Positions 23,496-31,846 of a DNA stretch of 64,000 nt are shown piece by piece. Every line of letters starts with the position of its first letter. Positions within the stretch are counted from its first letter, which is position 1. The stretch covers positions 514,218-578,217 of the forward strand of contig NZ_CP132360.1 in NCBI RefSeq assembly GCF_030758955.1. Direction: 5' to 3'. This DNA comes from Agrococcus beijingensis. GTDB lineage: Bacteria; Actinomycetota; Actinomycetes; Actinomycetales; Microbacteriaceae. The notes under the pieces are model-generated. The model had not been told where the DNA came from. It worked only from the letters and a program-made list of their open reading frames with translations, and searched no databases. The translations under genes and the position numbers were made by a program.

Positions 23496-25801
23496 AGCAG
23501 GATCAGCTGCTGCCGCGACCGCTGCGGCACGCCGCCATCGACTGCGCGGCGATCTTCGTCGTGCTGCTGGCGGCGACGCTCTCGTTCGGCCCCGTGTTCG
23601 GCGGCACCGCCTACCTCGCAGCCGGCATCGGCGGCACGCTGCTCGGCATCGCGGTCGGCGTCGTCACCTCGCTGAAGCCCCTGCGCGGCTGGCTCATGAC
23701 CGCGGCCGGCTTCGTGCTCGCGCTCGTGCTCTTCGGCCCGGCGCTCGCCGTGCCCCGCACCACGATCGCGGGCTTCATCCCCACGCTCGAGGGCTGGCGC
23801 GAGCTGCTGCTCGGCGTCGTCTTCTCGTGGAAGGGCCTGCTGACGGCGGAGCCGCCCGCGGAGGGCTTCCCGAGCCTGCTGGTGGTGCCCTTCCTCACCA
23901 CGCTGCTGTGCGCCACGCTCGCGACGGTGCTGGCGCTGCGGCTGCGGCGCGGCGCGCCCTTCGCGATGCTGCCGGCCGTCGTCGCGCTGATCGTCGGCAT
24001 CAGCTTCGGCACCAAGATCGCGTTCTGGCCGACCGTGCTCGGCGCGGTCGTGGCGGGCGCGATCCTGGCCTGGTGCGCGTGGCGCCGCGCGACGTGGCGC
24101 ACCGACCTGAACGACGAGGTCGAGGTGACCAACGACACGCGGCTCCGCGCACGGGCGCGCAAGCAGCGCTCGCGCGGCGCGGTCGCGATGATCGCCGGGG
24201 CGATGATCGTCGCCGCCCTGATCAGCATCCCGGTGCAGCCCCAGAGCCGGGCCGTGCTGCGCGACACGGTCGAGCCGCCGATCGAGCTGGCCGAGTACCC
24301 GAGCCCCCTGGCCGGCTACCGCAACTGGCCCAAGAACTTCGACGACTCGACGCTGCTGACCGTCAGCGGCATGCCCGCCGACGGCCGGCTCCGGCTCGCG
24401 ACCTTCGACTACTACGACGGCACCGTGTTCGCGGTCGCCGGCTCGCAGGAGACGAGCGGCTCGGGCTCGTTCGCGCGCATCGGCGACGAGGTGCTCGTGC
24501 AGCAGTCGGGCGCCCCGGCGACCGTGCGCGTCGAGGTGCAGGACTACTCGGGCATCTGGGTGCCCGACGTCGGCTACATGCAGTCGCTGCGCTTCGAGGG
24601 CGACCGGGCCGGCGACCTCCAGGGGTCGCTGCACTACAACGGCCAGACCGGCACGGCGATCGCGCTCGACGGGCTGGGCGCGGGCGATGCCTACGAGCTG
24701 CAGGCGATCGTGCCCGCGCAGCCCGCCCAGGAGGAGCTCGAGGGCGTGCCGATCACCAGGGTCTCGGTGCCCGCGCCGGCGCTCGTGCCCGATCTGCTGC
24801 AGGCCTGGGTGTCCGAGCACGGCGCCAACGGCCAGAACAGCTTCGAGAACCTCGAGGCGATGCTGCGGCTGATGAACAACGGCAGCTTCAGCCACGGCCT
24901 CGAGGACGACACGATCCCCTCGCTCGCCGGCCACGGCGCCTCGCGCATCCAGGGCATGTTCGAGCAGGAGGTGCTGGTCGGCGACGACGAGCAGTACGCC
25001 ACCGCGTTCGCGCTCGCGCTCTCGCGCATCAACGTGCCCTCGCGCGTCGTGATGGGCATGTACCCGGACGACGGCTTCACCGGCGGAGGCGAGCCCGTCG
25101 AGCTCACCGGCGGCGACATGCACGCCTGGGTCGAGGTGCCGTTCGAGGGCTACGGCTGGGTGCGCTTCGACCCCGCGCCGCCGGAGGACAACGACCAGAT
25201 CCAGCCCGAGCCCGAACCGCAGCCCGAGCCGAAGCCGCAGGTGCTCCAGCCGCCGCAGCCGCCGGAGGAGCCGGCGGAGATGTCGCCCGACACCGTCGCC
25301 GACGAGGGCCAGGAGGAGGACGACGAGGAGCCCGCCGACACCTCGTGGATGCTCTGGCTGTGGATCGGCGGCGGCACGCTGCTGCTGCTCTTCCTGCTGC
25401 TGCTGCCGTTCCTGGTGGTGGGCGCCCTGAAGGCCGCGCGTCGCCGCAAGCGCCAGCGCGCGGAGCGCGGCAGCGACCGCCTCTCCGGCGGCTGGCACGA
25501 GGTGGTCGACGAGGCCGTCGACCTCGGCCTGCCGGTGCCGGCGGGCGTCACCCGGCGCGAGGTCGCCCGGGTGGTGGAGGATCGCTACCCTCGGTCGAGA
25601 GCCACCGAGATCGGCGACTACGTCGACGAGGGCGTGTTCGGTCCGGGCGAGCCGGACGCGGCTGACGTCGACGCGTTCTGGCTCGATGTCGAGCAGAGCG
25701 TCAAGGGGATGCGCTCGGAGGCCACCGGGCGCCGGCGCCTGCTGGGCAGGCTGTCGATGAGATCGTTCGCCAGGCGGCGGCAGGAGCGGAGGCGACGATG
25801 A
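23492..25801 (+). CDS. Multi-pass transglutaminase-like protein, catalytic Cys replaced
   Basis: A 769-residue protein starting at a GTG that overlaps the DUF58 stop. Six or seven transmembrane helices lie between residues 10 and 250, an external domain follows, then one more helix (about 622-648) and a cytoplasmic tail of about 120 residues. Residues 490-565 align with the transglutaminase/TgpA-type fold: GDxEQYATAFALALSR, then H544 in MHAWVEV and D560 in VRFDP. The nucleophilic Cys expected in GDCEQ is Asp499 (codon GAC at 24986), so crosslinking or cysteine-protease chemistry is not expected. It may instead bind peptidoglycan peptides or act as a structural partner of MoxR/DUF58. Confidence 0.85.
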   Translation: MKQDQLLPRPLRHAAIDCAAIFVVLLAATLSFGPVFGGTAYLAAGIGGTLLGIAVGVVTSLKPLRGWLMTAAGFVLALVLFGPALAVPRTTIAGFIPTLEGWRELLLGVVFSWKGLLTAEPPAEGFPSLLVVPFLTTLLCATLATVLALRLRRGAPFAMLPAVVALIVGISFGTKIAFWPTVLGAVVAGAILAWCAWRRATWRTDLNDEVEVTNDTRLRARARKQRSRGAVAMIAGAMIVAALISIPVQPQSRAVLRDTVEPPIELAEYPSPLAGYRNWPKNFDDSTLLTVSGMPADGRLRLATFDYYDGTVFAVAGSQETSGSGSFARIGDEVLVQQSGAPATVRVEVQDYSGIWVPDVGYMQSLRFEGDRAGDLQGSLHYNGQTGTAIALDGLGAGDAYELQAIVPAQPAQEELEGVPITRVSVPAPALVPDLLQAWVSEHGANGQNSFENLEAMLRLMNNGSFSHGLEDDTIPSLAGHGASRIQGMFEQEVLVGDDEQYATAFALALSRINVPSRVVMGMYPDDGFTGGGEPVELTGGDMHAWVEVPFEGYGWVRFDPAPPEDNDQIQPEPEPQPEPKPQVLQPPQPPEEPAEMSPDTVADEGQEEDDEEPADTSWMLWLWIGGGTLLLLFLLLLPFLVVGALKAARRRKRQRAERGSDRLSGGWHEVVDEAVDLGLPVPAGVTRREVARVVEDRYPRSRATEIGDYVDEGVFGPGEPDAADVDAFWLDVEQSVKGMRSEATGRRRLLGRLSMRSFARRRQERRRR

Positions 25802-27381
25802 TCTGGGAGATCGATGAGGGCCGGAAGGTCGTCGAGGGCCTCGACGACCACGGCCGTCCGGATCCCGCCTACGCCGCGGCGCTCGGCCTGCGGCCCGCGC
25901 CGCTCGGCCGCCGCGCGCTCGCGTCGCTGATCGAGTTCGCCTTCTGGGCGCTGCTGCAGGTGCCGTACTGGCTGCTCGCGCTGCCCACGCTGCTGAAGGC
26001 GGCGACCGGAGCCATCCAGCCCTACGGCCTCGTCACGCATCCCGACTTCGTCTGGATCGTCGTGGGCACCGCCGTCTCCGGCGTGCTGTCGCTCGCGTTC
26101 GTGATCGTGCAGCTCGTGCTCCACGGCCGCAAGGGCGTGACGCTCGGCAAGGCGTTCACCGGCATCCGCTCGATCCACGTCGCGACGCTCGAGCGGCCCG
26201 GCATCGGCAAGGCGCTGCTGCGCGGCGTGCTGCTGCACCTGGGCTTCCTCGTGCCGGTGGTCGGTCCGGCGCTGCTGTTCTCGTCGGTCTTCTTCGACGG
26301 CGAGCAGCGCGGCCGCGGCTGGCTCGACAAGGCGGCGGGGACGTGGTTCGTCGACGTGCGCACCGGCCTGGATCCGTATCACGAGAAGAAGATGCGGATC
26401 GCGCGCAAGACGGTGCAGGCCGAGCCCGAGGGCTCGAAGTCGCAGCTGCCGTCGCTGGCCACGCCGGCCGACAGCCAGGCGCTCGGCTACCGTCCCGGCG
26501 CGCGCATCAGCTCGGGCGTCGTGGGCGCTGCGCGACCGCAGCAGCCCGCCCCGGGGCAGGTCGGTCTCGAGACGCACCAGCCCGACCCTGCTCCCTCGCA
26601 CACGGTTCCCGGCATGCCCGCCGGGGGTGCGCGACTGGGCGGCTACCGACCCGGGCAGCTGAGCGGCCTGGTCGACAGCGTGCCCGGCCGTGAGCGCCCA
26701 GCAGCGCCGGCCGAGCCGCAGCCGGCCGAGGAGCGCCCGGCCCACGATCGCCCGACCCAGCACGGCTGGCAGCAGGCGCCGCCACCGCTGTCGTCGGCGC
26801 CGACGTATGCCCCGCCGCCGTCGCCGCCGCGCTACGCCGCTGCGCAGGCGAGCCCAGTCGACGAGCACACGATCGTGGAGCCCGACGGCGACGACTTCGC
26901 CCCGGCGGACGTCGCCCCCAGTGCTGCGACGGCGCTGCCGCCCGCGCCGCAGGCCGGGCCGGCCGAGGAGGTCGACGACAGCACCGTGCGCCGCGTCGAG
27001 GTCGCCGGGCTCGACGACGACCTCGAGGCGACGCGGGCGCGACCGGGCTCGCGACGGGTCGTTGCGACGCTGGCCTTCGACACCGGCGACCGCTTCGCGA
27101 TCACCGGCGCGGCGCTGATCGGCCGCAACCCCTCGCCCAGCGCCGGCGAGGTGATCGAGCACCTGCTGCCGATCGCCGACGACACCCGCTCGATCTCGAA
27201 GACGCACCTGCTGCTCACCGCCGACCCGCTCGCCGCCATCGACCGGGCGTCCACGAACGGCTCGAGCGTCGTGCGCGCCGGCGCCGAGTCGCGGCTGGCG
27301 CCCGGCACGCCGTTCGCGCTGCAGCCCGGCGACCTCGTGCGCTTCGGCGACCGCTCGTTCCAGGTCGAGGAGGCCTCGTGA
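25798..27381 (+). CDS. RDD membrane protein with C-terminal FHA domain
   Basis: A 527-residue protein. The first 170 residues form an RDD-type membrane domain with about four hydrophobic segments (including the KGVTLGKAFTGIRSI loop). A disordered Pro/Ala/Gln-rich linker of about 230 residues follows and contains the short segment GLVDSVPG at residues 290-297. The last 95 residues are an FHA domain with intact phosphothreonine-binding residues (GRN, SISKTH, STNG). FHA domains recognise phosphothreonine, and the nearby kinase and PP2C phosphatase are the likely source and eraser of the signal. Both ends overlap neighbouring genes (ATGA upstream, GTGA downstream). Confidence 0.87.
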   Translation: MIWEIDEGRKVVEGLDDHGRPDPAYAAALGLRPAPLGRRALASLIEFAFWALLQVPYWLLALPTLLKAATGAIQPYGLVTHPDFVWIVVGTAVSGVLSLAFVIVQLVLHGRKGVTLGKAFTGIRSIHVATLERPGIGKALLRGVLLHLGFLVPVVGPALLFSSVFFDGEQRGRGWLDKAAGTWFVDVRTGLDPYHEKKMRIARKTVQAEPEGSKSQLPSLATPADSQALGYRPGARISSGVVGAARPQQPAPGQVGLETHQPDPAPSHTVPGMPAGGARLGGYRPGQLSGLVDSVPGRERPAAPAEPQPAEERPAHDRPTQHGWQQAPPPLSSAPTYAPPPSPPRYAAAQASPVDEHTIVEPDGDDFAPADVAPSAATALPPAPQAGPAEEVDDSTVRRVEVAGLDDDLEATRARPGSRRVVATLAFDTGDRFAITGAALIGRNPSPSAGEVIEHLLPIADDTRSISKTHLLLTADPLAAIDRASTNGSSVVRAGAESRLAPGTPFALQPGDLVRFGDRSFQVEEAS

Positions 27382-28205
27382 GCACCGTCGGCGAGTTCCG
27401 CTTCAGCCATCCGTCGATCTCGCTCCGCTGGGCGGGCACGACCCATACCGGCATGCGCCGCACGGTGAACGAGGATTCCGTCTTCGCCTCGTTCCCGGTG
27501 TTCGTCGTCGCCGACGGCATGGGCGGCCACGCCTCGGGCGACGTCGCGAGCGCGCTCGCGGTCGAGGCGTTCCGCAGCCTCAAGGGCCGCACGCTCGCCG
27601 ACGTCGAATGCGTCGAGAGCGCGATCGAGCACGCCTTCGCGAGCGTGCAGGAGCGCTCGCTCGGCGAGCCGATCGGCGGCACGACGCTCTCGGGGGCGGT
27701 GCTGGTCGACGTCGCGGGGGTCGCGCACTGGCTGATCCTGAACATCGGCGACTCCCGCACCTACCTCTACGACGCGGGCAGCCTCGAGCAGATCACGGTC
27801 GACCACTCGGTGGTGCAGGAGATGGTCGAGGCCGGCGCGCTCCGCCGAGCCGACGCGCGCCGTCACCCGCATCGCAACGTCATCACGCGCGCCCTCGGCC
27901 CCGGCGAGCGCCAGCCGGCAGACGTCTGGCTGCGGCCCGCCGAGCGCGGGCAGCGCCTGATCGTCTGCTCCGACGGGCTGACGGGCGAGGTCGACGACCA
28001 CGAGATCGGCGAGATCCTCGGCGACGTCTCGTCGCCGGCCGCGGTCGCCGCGCTGCTGCTGCGCCGCGCGCTCGACGCGGGCGCGCCCGACAACGTCACG
28101 GTCGTCGTCGTCGACGTCGACGCTGTGGCACTCTCCGACGAGGAGCTGTTCGACACGCACGTGCACAGCCTCGACGACACGATCCCGAGGGAGGCGCTGC
28201 CATGA
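27378..28205 (+). CDS. PP2C-type protein serine/threonine phosphatase
   Basis: A 275-residue PP2C (PPM) phosphatase with all metal-binding motifs: RTVNEDS, VVADGMGGHASG, NIGDSRTYLY, VCSDGLTGEVDD and GAPDNVTVVVVD. It is soluble and should remove phosphate from the targets of the kinase encoded two genes downstream, including FHA-bound sites. It starts with GTG in a GTGA overlap and ends in an ATGA overlap, so its dosage is tied to its neighbours. It resembles mycobacterial PstP but lacks a membrane anchor. Confidence 0.94.
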   Translation: MSTVGEFRFSHPSISLRWAGTTHTGMRRTVNEDSVFASFPVFVVADGMGGHASGDVASALAVEAFRSLKGRTLADVECVESAIEHAFASVQERSLGEPIGGTTLSGAVLVDVAGVAHWLILNIGDSRTYLYDAGSLEQITVDHSVVQEMVEAGALRRADARRHPHRNVITRALGPGERQPADVWLRPAERGQRLIVCSDGLTGEVDDHEIGEILGDVSSPAAVAALLLRRALDAGAPDNVTVVVVDVDAVALSDEELFDTHVHSLDDTIPREALP

Positions 28206-29614
28206 GCGCACGCATCGAGTACGCACCGGGCGAGGCCTGGTGCGTCGCCGCCGGCCGCACGGTGCTCGTGTGCGAGCGCGATCTGACGCCCGCCCGCGCT
28301 CGCGCGCTGCACGCGACCATCGCCGCGGTCGCGTCGACCGACGCGCTGCGCGAGGTGCTCGACGGCGAGCCCTCGGCGCTCATCGGCCTCGTCGACCTGA
28401 GCGACGGCCGGGTGCTGCTGCGCCGGCACGGCGTGCCCGCGACCGCCGACGGCTCCGGCCTCCCTGACCGCTTCGGCGCCGACTGGTCGCTCGACGAGAT
28501 CTCGGCCGACGGCTCGGTCGCCGCGGGCGGCCTCGGCTCGCTCGACGGCGAGACGCTGCCGTTCGAGGGCGGCGTGGTGCGGGTGTCGGCCGTGCGCGTG
28601 GCACCCGGCAGGGCGGATGCGTCGACGCCGTCGCCCGCACCGGTCCCCGTCTCCGAGATGCCCGCGGAGGAGCCGCGCTTCGGCACCTTCGGGCAGACGC
28701 TGCCGCCCGCCGCGGCCGCGGATGCCCGCGCGGCGGCATCGGCCCCCGGCGCGGACGTGTCCCCCGAGCTCGTCCCCACCGTGCCGGAGCCGGAGCCGGT
28801 CGCGGTGACACGCCCCGTCGCGGTCGAGCGTGCGCTCGAGTCGACGCCTGGCGTCAGCGACACCGGCAGCCCGATCGGCGGTCTCATCGACTCGGTGCCC
28901 GGCTTCATCAAGCCGGCGGCCGACGTGCGCGAGCTGCAGCCCGAGGCGCCGGTCGCGCCCGCGGCGTCGCCGCCGGCGCCCGAGCCCGCGCCCGCCGCAG
29001 GCGACTTCGGCGACCACGACGGCCTGACCATCACCGCCGAGCAGGCACGGCGGCTGCACGCGGAGCGGGCACAGCGGGCCGGCGCCCAGCCGCCCGAGGA
29101 GCAGGACGCAGCGCCGACCGCAGCAGCGCCGACCGCAGCAGCGCCGGCTACGGGCCCGCTGGTGCTCTCGACGCTGTGCCCTAACGGCCACGTCAACGCG
29201 CCCGGCACGACGACCTGCATCCGCTGCGGCTCCGCGATCGACGAGGGCTCCGCCGCGCAGCGCCGCCGCCCAGAGGTCGCGGTCGCCGTGCTCGTCTCCG
29301 GCGAGCGCATCCCGCTCGGCCGCGGCGTCGTGATCGGCCGCCGCCCCCGCTCGCGCCGCGTCGAGGACGGCCGCGTGCCGCGCCTCATCACCGTCGACAG
29401 CCCGGGCGAGGACATCTCGCGCAGCCACCTCGAGCTGCGCGTCGACGACTGGAACCTGGTGGCCGTCGACCTCAGCTCGACCAACGGCACGCTGCTGCTG
29501 CGCGAGGGCTCGGCACCGCAGCGGCTGCGCCCCGAGGCGTCGACGATCCTGCAGCTCGGCGACCGCCTCGACCTCGGCGACGGCCAGGTCGTCACGATCG
29601 AGTCGGCGCCGTGA
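28202..29614 (+). CDS. Zinc ribbon-FHA domain protein
   Basis: A 470-residue soluble protein. Residues 1-130 form a compact domain of unknown type. A long Ala/Pro-rich linker contains GLIDSVPG at residues 227-234, almost the same as in the RDD-FHA protein. A short zinc-ribbon-like motif (CPNGH then CIRCG) lies at about residues 326-343, and the C-terminus is a canonical FHA domain (IGRRP, ISRSHLEL, STNGTLL). It probably acts as a phosphothreonine-dependent adaptor that brings kinase substrates to the secretion motor. It overlaps the phosphatase (ATGA) and the kinase (GTGA). Confidence 0.85.
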   Translation: MSARIEYAPGEAWCVAAGRTVLVCERDLTPARARALHATIAAVASTDALREVLDGEPSALIGLVDLSDGRVLLRRHGVPATADGSGLPDRFGADWSLDEISADGSVAAGGLGSLDGETLPFEGGVVRVSAVRVAPGRADASTPSPAPVPVSEMPAEEPRFGTFGQTLPPAAAADARAAASAPGADVSPELVPTVPEPEPVAVTRPVAVERALESTPGVSDTGSPIGGLIDSVPGFIKPAADVRELQPEAPVAPAASPPAPEPAPAAGDFGDHDGLTITAEQARRLHAERAQRAGAQPPEEQDAAPTAAAPTAAAPATGPLVLSTLCPNGHVNAPGTTTCIRCGSAIDEGSAAQRRRPEVAVAVLVSGERIPLGRGVVIGRRPRSRRVEDGRVPRLITVDSPGEDISRSHLELRVDDWNLVAVDLSSTNGTLLLREGSAPQRLRPEASTILQLGDRLDLGDGQVVTIESAP

Positions 29615-31104
29615 GCCCGAAGCGCGCCCCGTCCGCCCCGCCCGAGCTGCCCGGTTACGACTACGTCTCGCTGCTGGGCTCGGGCGGCTTCGCCGACGTC
29701 TTCCTCTACGAGCAGCTGCTGCCCGCGCGCAGGGTCGCGATCAAGGTGCTGCTGCCCGATGCCGTCAACCGCGAGCTGATCGAGAACTTCCGGCACGAGG
29801 CCAACGTGATGGCGCAGCTGACGACGCATCCGTCGATCGTCACGATCTACGGCGCCGCGGTCGCGCCCGACGGCCGCCCCTACCTCGCCATGGAGTACTG
29901 CTCCAAGCCCAACCTCGGCGTGCGCTACCGGCGCGAGCGCTTCGCGGTGCCCGAGGTGCTCTCGCTCGGCGTGCAGATCGCCGGCGCGGTCGAGACCGCC
30001 CACCGCGCGGGCATCCTGCACCGCGACATCAAGCCGGCCAACATCCTCGTCACCGCCTACAACCGTCCGGCGCTCACCGACTTCGGCATCGCCACCTCCT
30101 CCGGCGGCAGCGACGACTCGAGCGGCATGTCGATCCCGTGGTCACCGCCCGAGGCGTTCGAGACGCCGCCCAGGTCGAGCCCCGCATCCGACGTCTTCTC
30201 GCTCGGGGCGACCCTGTTCACGCTGCTCGCCGGCCGCACGCCGTTCGAGCTGCCGGGCGGCAGCAACACGAGCGTCGACCTCATCGACCGCATCGGCCGC
30301 GGCGACATCGCGCCGCTCGCCAGGCACGACGTGCCCGCGCGGCTCGAGTCGGTGCTCGCGTCCGCGATGGATCCCGACCCCTCCCGCCGCTACCCGAGCG
30401 CGATGGCGTTCGGCCGCGCGCTGCAGCAGGTCGAGGCCGAGATGGCGCTGCCCGTCACACCGCTCGACGTGCTCGACGACTCGGTCGAGGCCGGGGCCGT
30501 CGACGAGGAGGACGGCGGCGCGACCCGCATCCGCGGCGTCGTCTCGATCGACCCGCACGCCGGCGAGCAGCCGCGCTTCGCGCCGATGCCCGGCATGGCG
30601 GGCGCCGCGCCCGACGCCACGATCCGCCGTGCCCGGCCGGGTGAGACGGCGGATGCGTCGGCACCGGTGGCCGCGCCCGTCGCGGTCGCGCCGGCCTCCC
30701 GGAGGCGTTCCTGGGCGACCGCGGTCGGCGCGGGGCTCGTGGTGCTGGTGGGCGGCGGCATCGTCTGGATGGCGCTGTCGACCGCGCAGCCGCAGCAGGC
30801 CGCGAACCCCTCCCAGACGATCGCCGCGCCGGCAGCGCCGCAGCGGCCGCCCGCGCCCATCAACGTGGTCGGCACGGTGACGGGCGACTCGGTCGAGTTC
30901 ACCTGGGTGAACGCGCAGCCGCAGGAGGGCGACCAGTTCCAGTACCGGTACGAGCGCAGCGACGGCGACCCGATGATCTCGACGGTGCCGCTCGAGTCGG
31001 TGGTCGTGCCGCGCGACGCCGACGGCGAGTCGTGCGTGCTGGTGACGCTCGTGCGCTCCGACGGGCGCTCCTCGAACGACACCCGGGGGTGCGTCAGTGG
31101 CTGA
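29611..31104 (+). CDS. Transmembrane serine/threonine protein kinase (PknB type)
   Basis: A 497-residue receptor kinase. The kinase domain (residues 10-285) has the glycine loop LGSGGFADVF, the catalytic Lys in VAIKVLL, HRDIKPANIL, DFGIA and a PPE variant of the APE motif. A juxtamembrane linker is followed by one transmembrane helix (about 366-390) and an external domain of about 100 residues that looks like a single FN3-type beta-sandwich with two Cys. It is not a PASTA kinase, so it probably senses protein or envelope state rather than muropeptides. Predicted targets are the FHA partners in the same operon. The GTG start overlaps the upstream stop. Confidence 0.93.
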   Translation: MSPKRAPSAPPELPGYDYVSLLGSGGFADVFLYEQLLPARRVAIKVLLPDAVNRELIENFRHEANVMAQLTTHPSIVTIYGAAVAPDGRPYLAMEYCSKPNLGVRYRRERFAVPEVLSLGVQIAGAVETAHRAGILHRDIKPANILVTAYNRPALTDFGIATSSGGSDDSSGMSIPWSPPEAFETPPRSSPASDVFSLGATLFTLLAGRTPFELPGGSNTSVDLIDRIGRGDIAPLARHDVPARLESVLASAMDPDPSRRYPSAMAFGRALQQVEAEMALPVTPLDVLDDSVEAGAVDEEDGGATRIRGVVSIDPHAGEQPRFAPMPGMAGAAPDATIRRARPGETADASAPVAAPVAVAPASRRRSWATAVGAGLVVLVGGGIVWMALSTAQPQQAANPSQTIAAPAAPQRPPAPINVVGTVTGDSVEFTWVNAQPQEGDQFQYRYERSDGDPMISTVPLESVVVPRDADGESCVLVTLVRSDGRSSNDTRGCVSG

Positions 31105-31828
31105 TCGGATCCCGCGCCTGCAGATCGAGTTCTCGGGGGAGTGGTTCACGCTCGACCCGGCGGCCGCCTTCGTCATCGGGCGAGAGGGCGATCTGACGGT
31201 CGACGACAACCAGTACCTGCACCGCGCGTTCCTCGAGATCCGCCACCAGGACGGCCTGTGGTGGCTCGCGAACGTCGGCTCGCGGCTCTCCGCGACCGTG
31301 TCGAGCGCCGGCGGAGCGGTGCAGTCGTGGCTCTCGCCCGGCGCGCGCCTGCCGATCGTCTTCGCCGACGCATCCATCGTCTTCACCGCCGGCCCGACCA
31401 CCTACGAGCTGGGCGTGCACTGCGACGACGCCTCGTTCTCGCTCTCCCCGGAGGCGCAGCGCCGCTCGTCGGGCGAGACCACGGTCATGCCGGTCGGCCT
31501 CACCCAGCTGCAGAAGCTGCTGATCGTCGCGCTCGCCGAGCCGATGCTGCGCCGCGACGGGGTGGGCGTGAGCGAGCTGCCCTCGTCGGGCGCCGCCGCC
31601 GAGCGGCTCGGCTGGACCATGAGCCGCTTCAACCGCAAGCTCGACAACGTCTGCGACAAGCTCGACCGGATGGGCGTGCAGGGCCTGCGCGGCGGCGTCG
31701 GCAAGCTCGCGAGCAACCGCCGCGCCCGCCTCGTCGAGTACGCCGTCTCGTCGCAGCTCGTCACCCGCGCCGACCTGGGGCTGCTCGACGACCCCGCGCT
31801 GCGCGACGCCGACGACAGCCAGGACTGA
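31097..31828 (+). CDS. FHA-like plus winged-helix protein, possible regulator
   Basis: A 243-residue protein starting at a GTG eight bases inside the end of the kinase gene. Residues 1-110 have an FHA-like beta-sandwich, but only the first motif (VIGRE) is kept: the SxxH position reads LHRAF and the NG position is absent, so phosphothreonine binding is doubtful. Residues 133-225 are helical with the pattern of a winged helix-turn-helix (LTQLQKLLIVALAEPML, ERLGWTMSRFNRKLDNVCDKL). Such FHA-HTH proteins are thought to be DNA-binding or to dock on partners. It is the only candidate transcription factor in the locus. Confidence 0.78.
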   Translation: MADRIPRLQIEFSGEWFTLDPAAAFVIGREGDLTVDDNQYLHRAFLEIRHQDGLWWLANVGSRLSATVSSAGGAVQSWLSPGARLPIVFADASIVFTAGPTTYELGVHCDDASFSLSPEAQRRSSGETTVMPVGLTQLQKLLIVALAEPMLRRDGVGVSELPSSGAAAERLGWTMSRFNRKLDNVCDKLDRMGVQGLRGGVGKLASNRRARLVEYAVSSQLVTRADLGLLDDPALRDADDSQD

Positions 31829-31846
31829 TCGGGAGATCACCGCACC

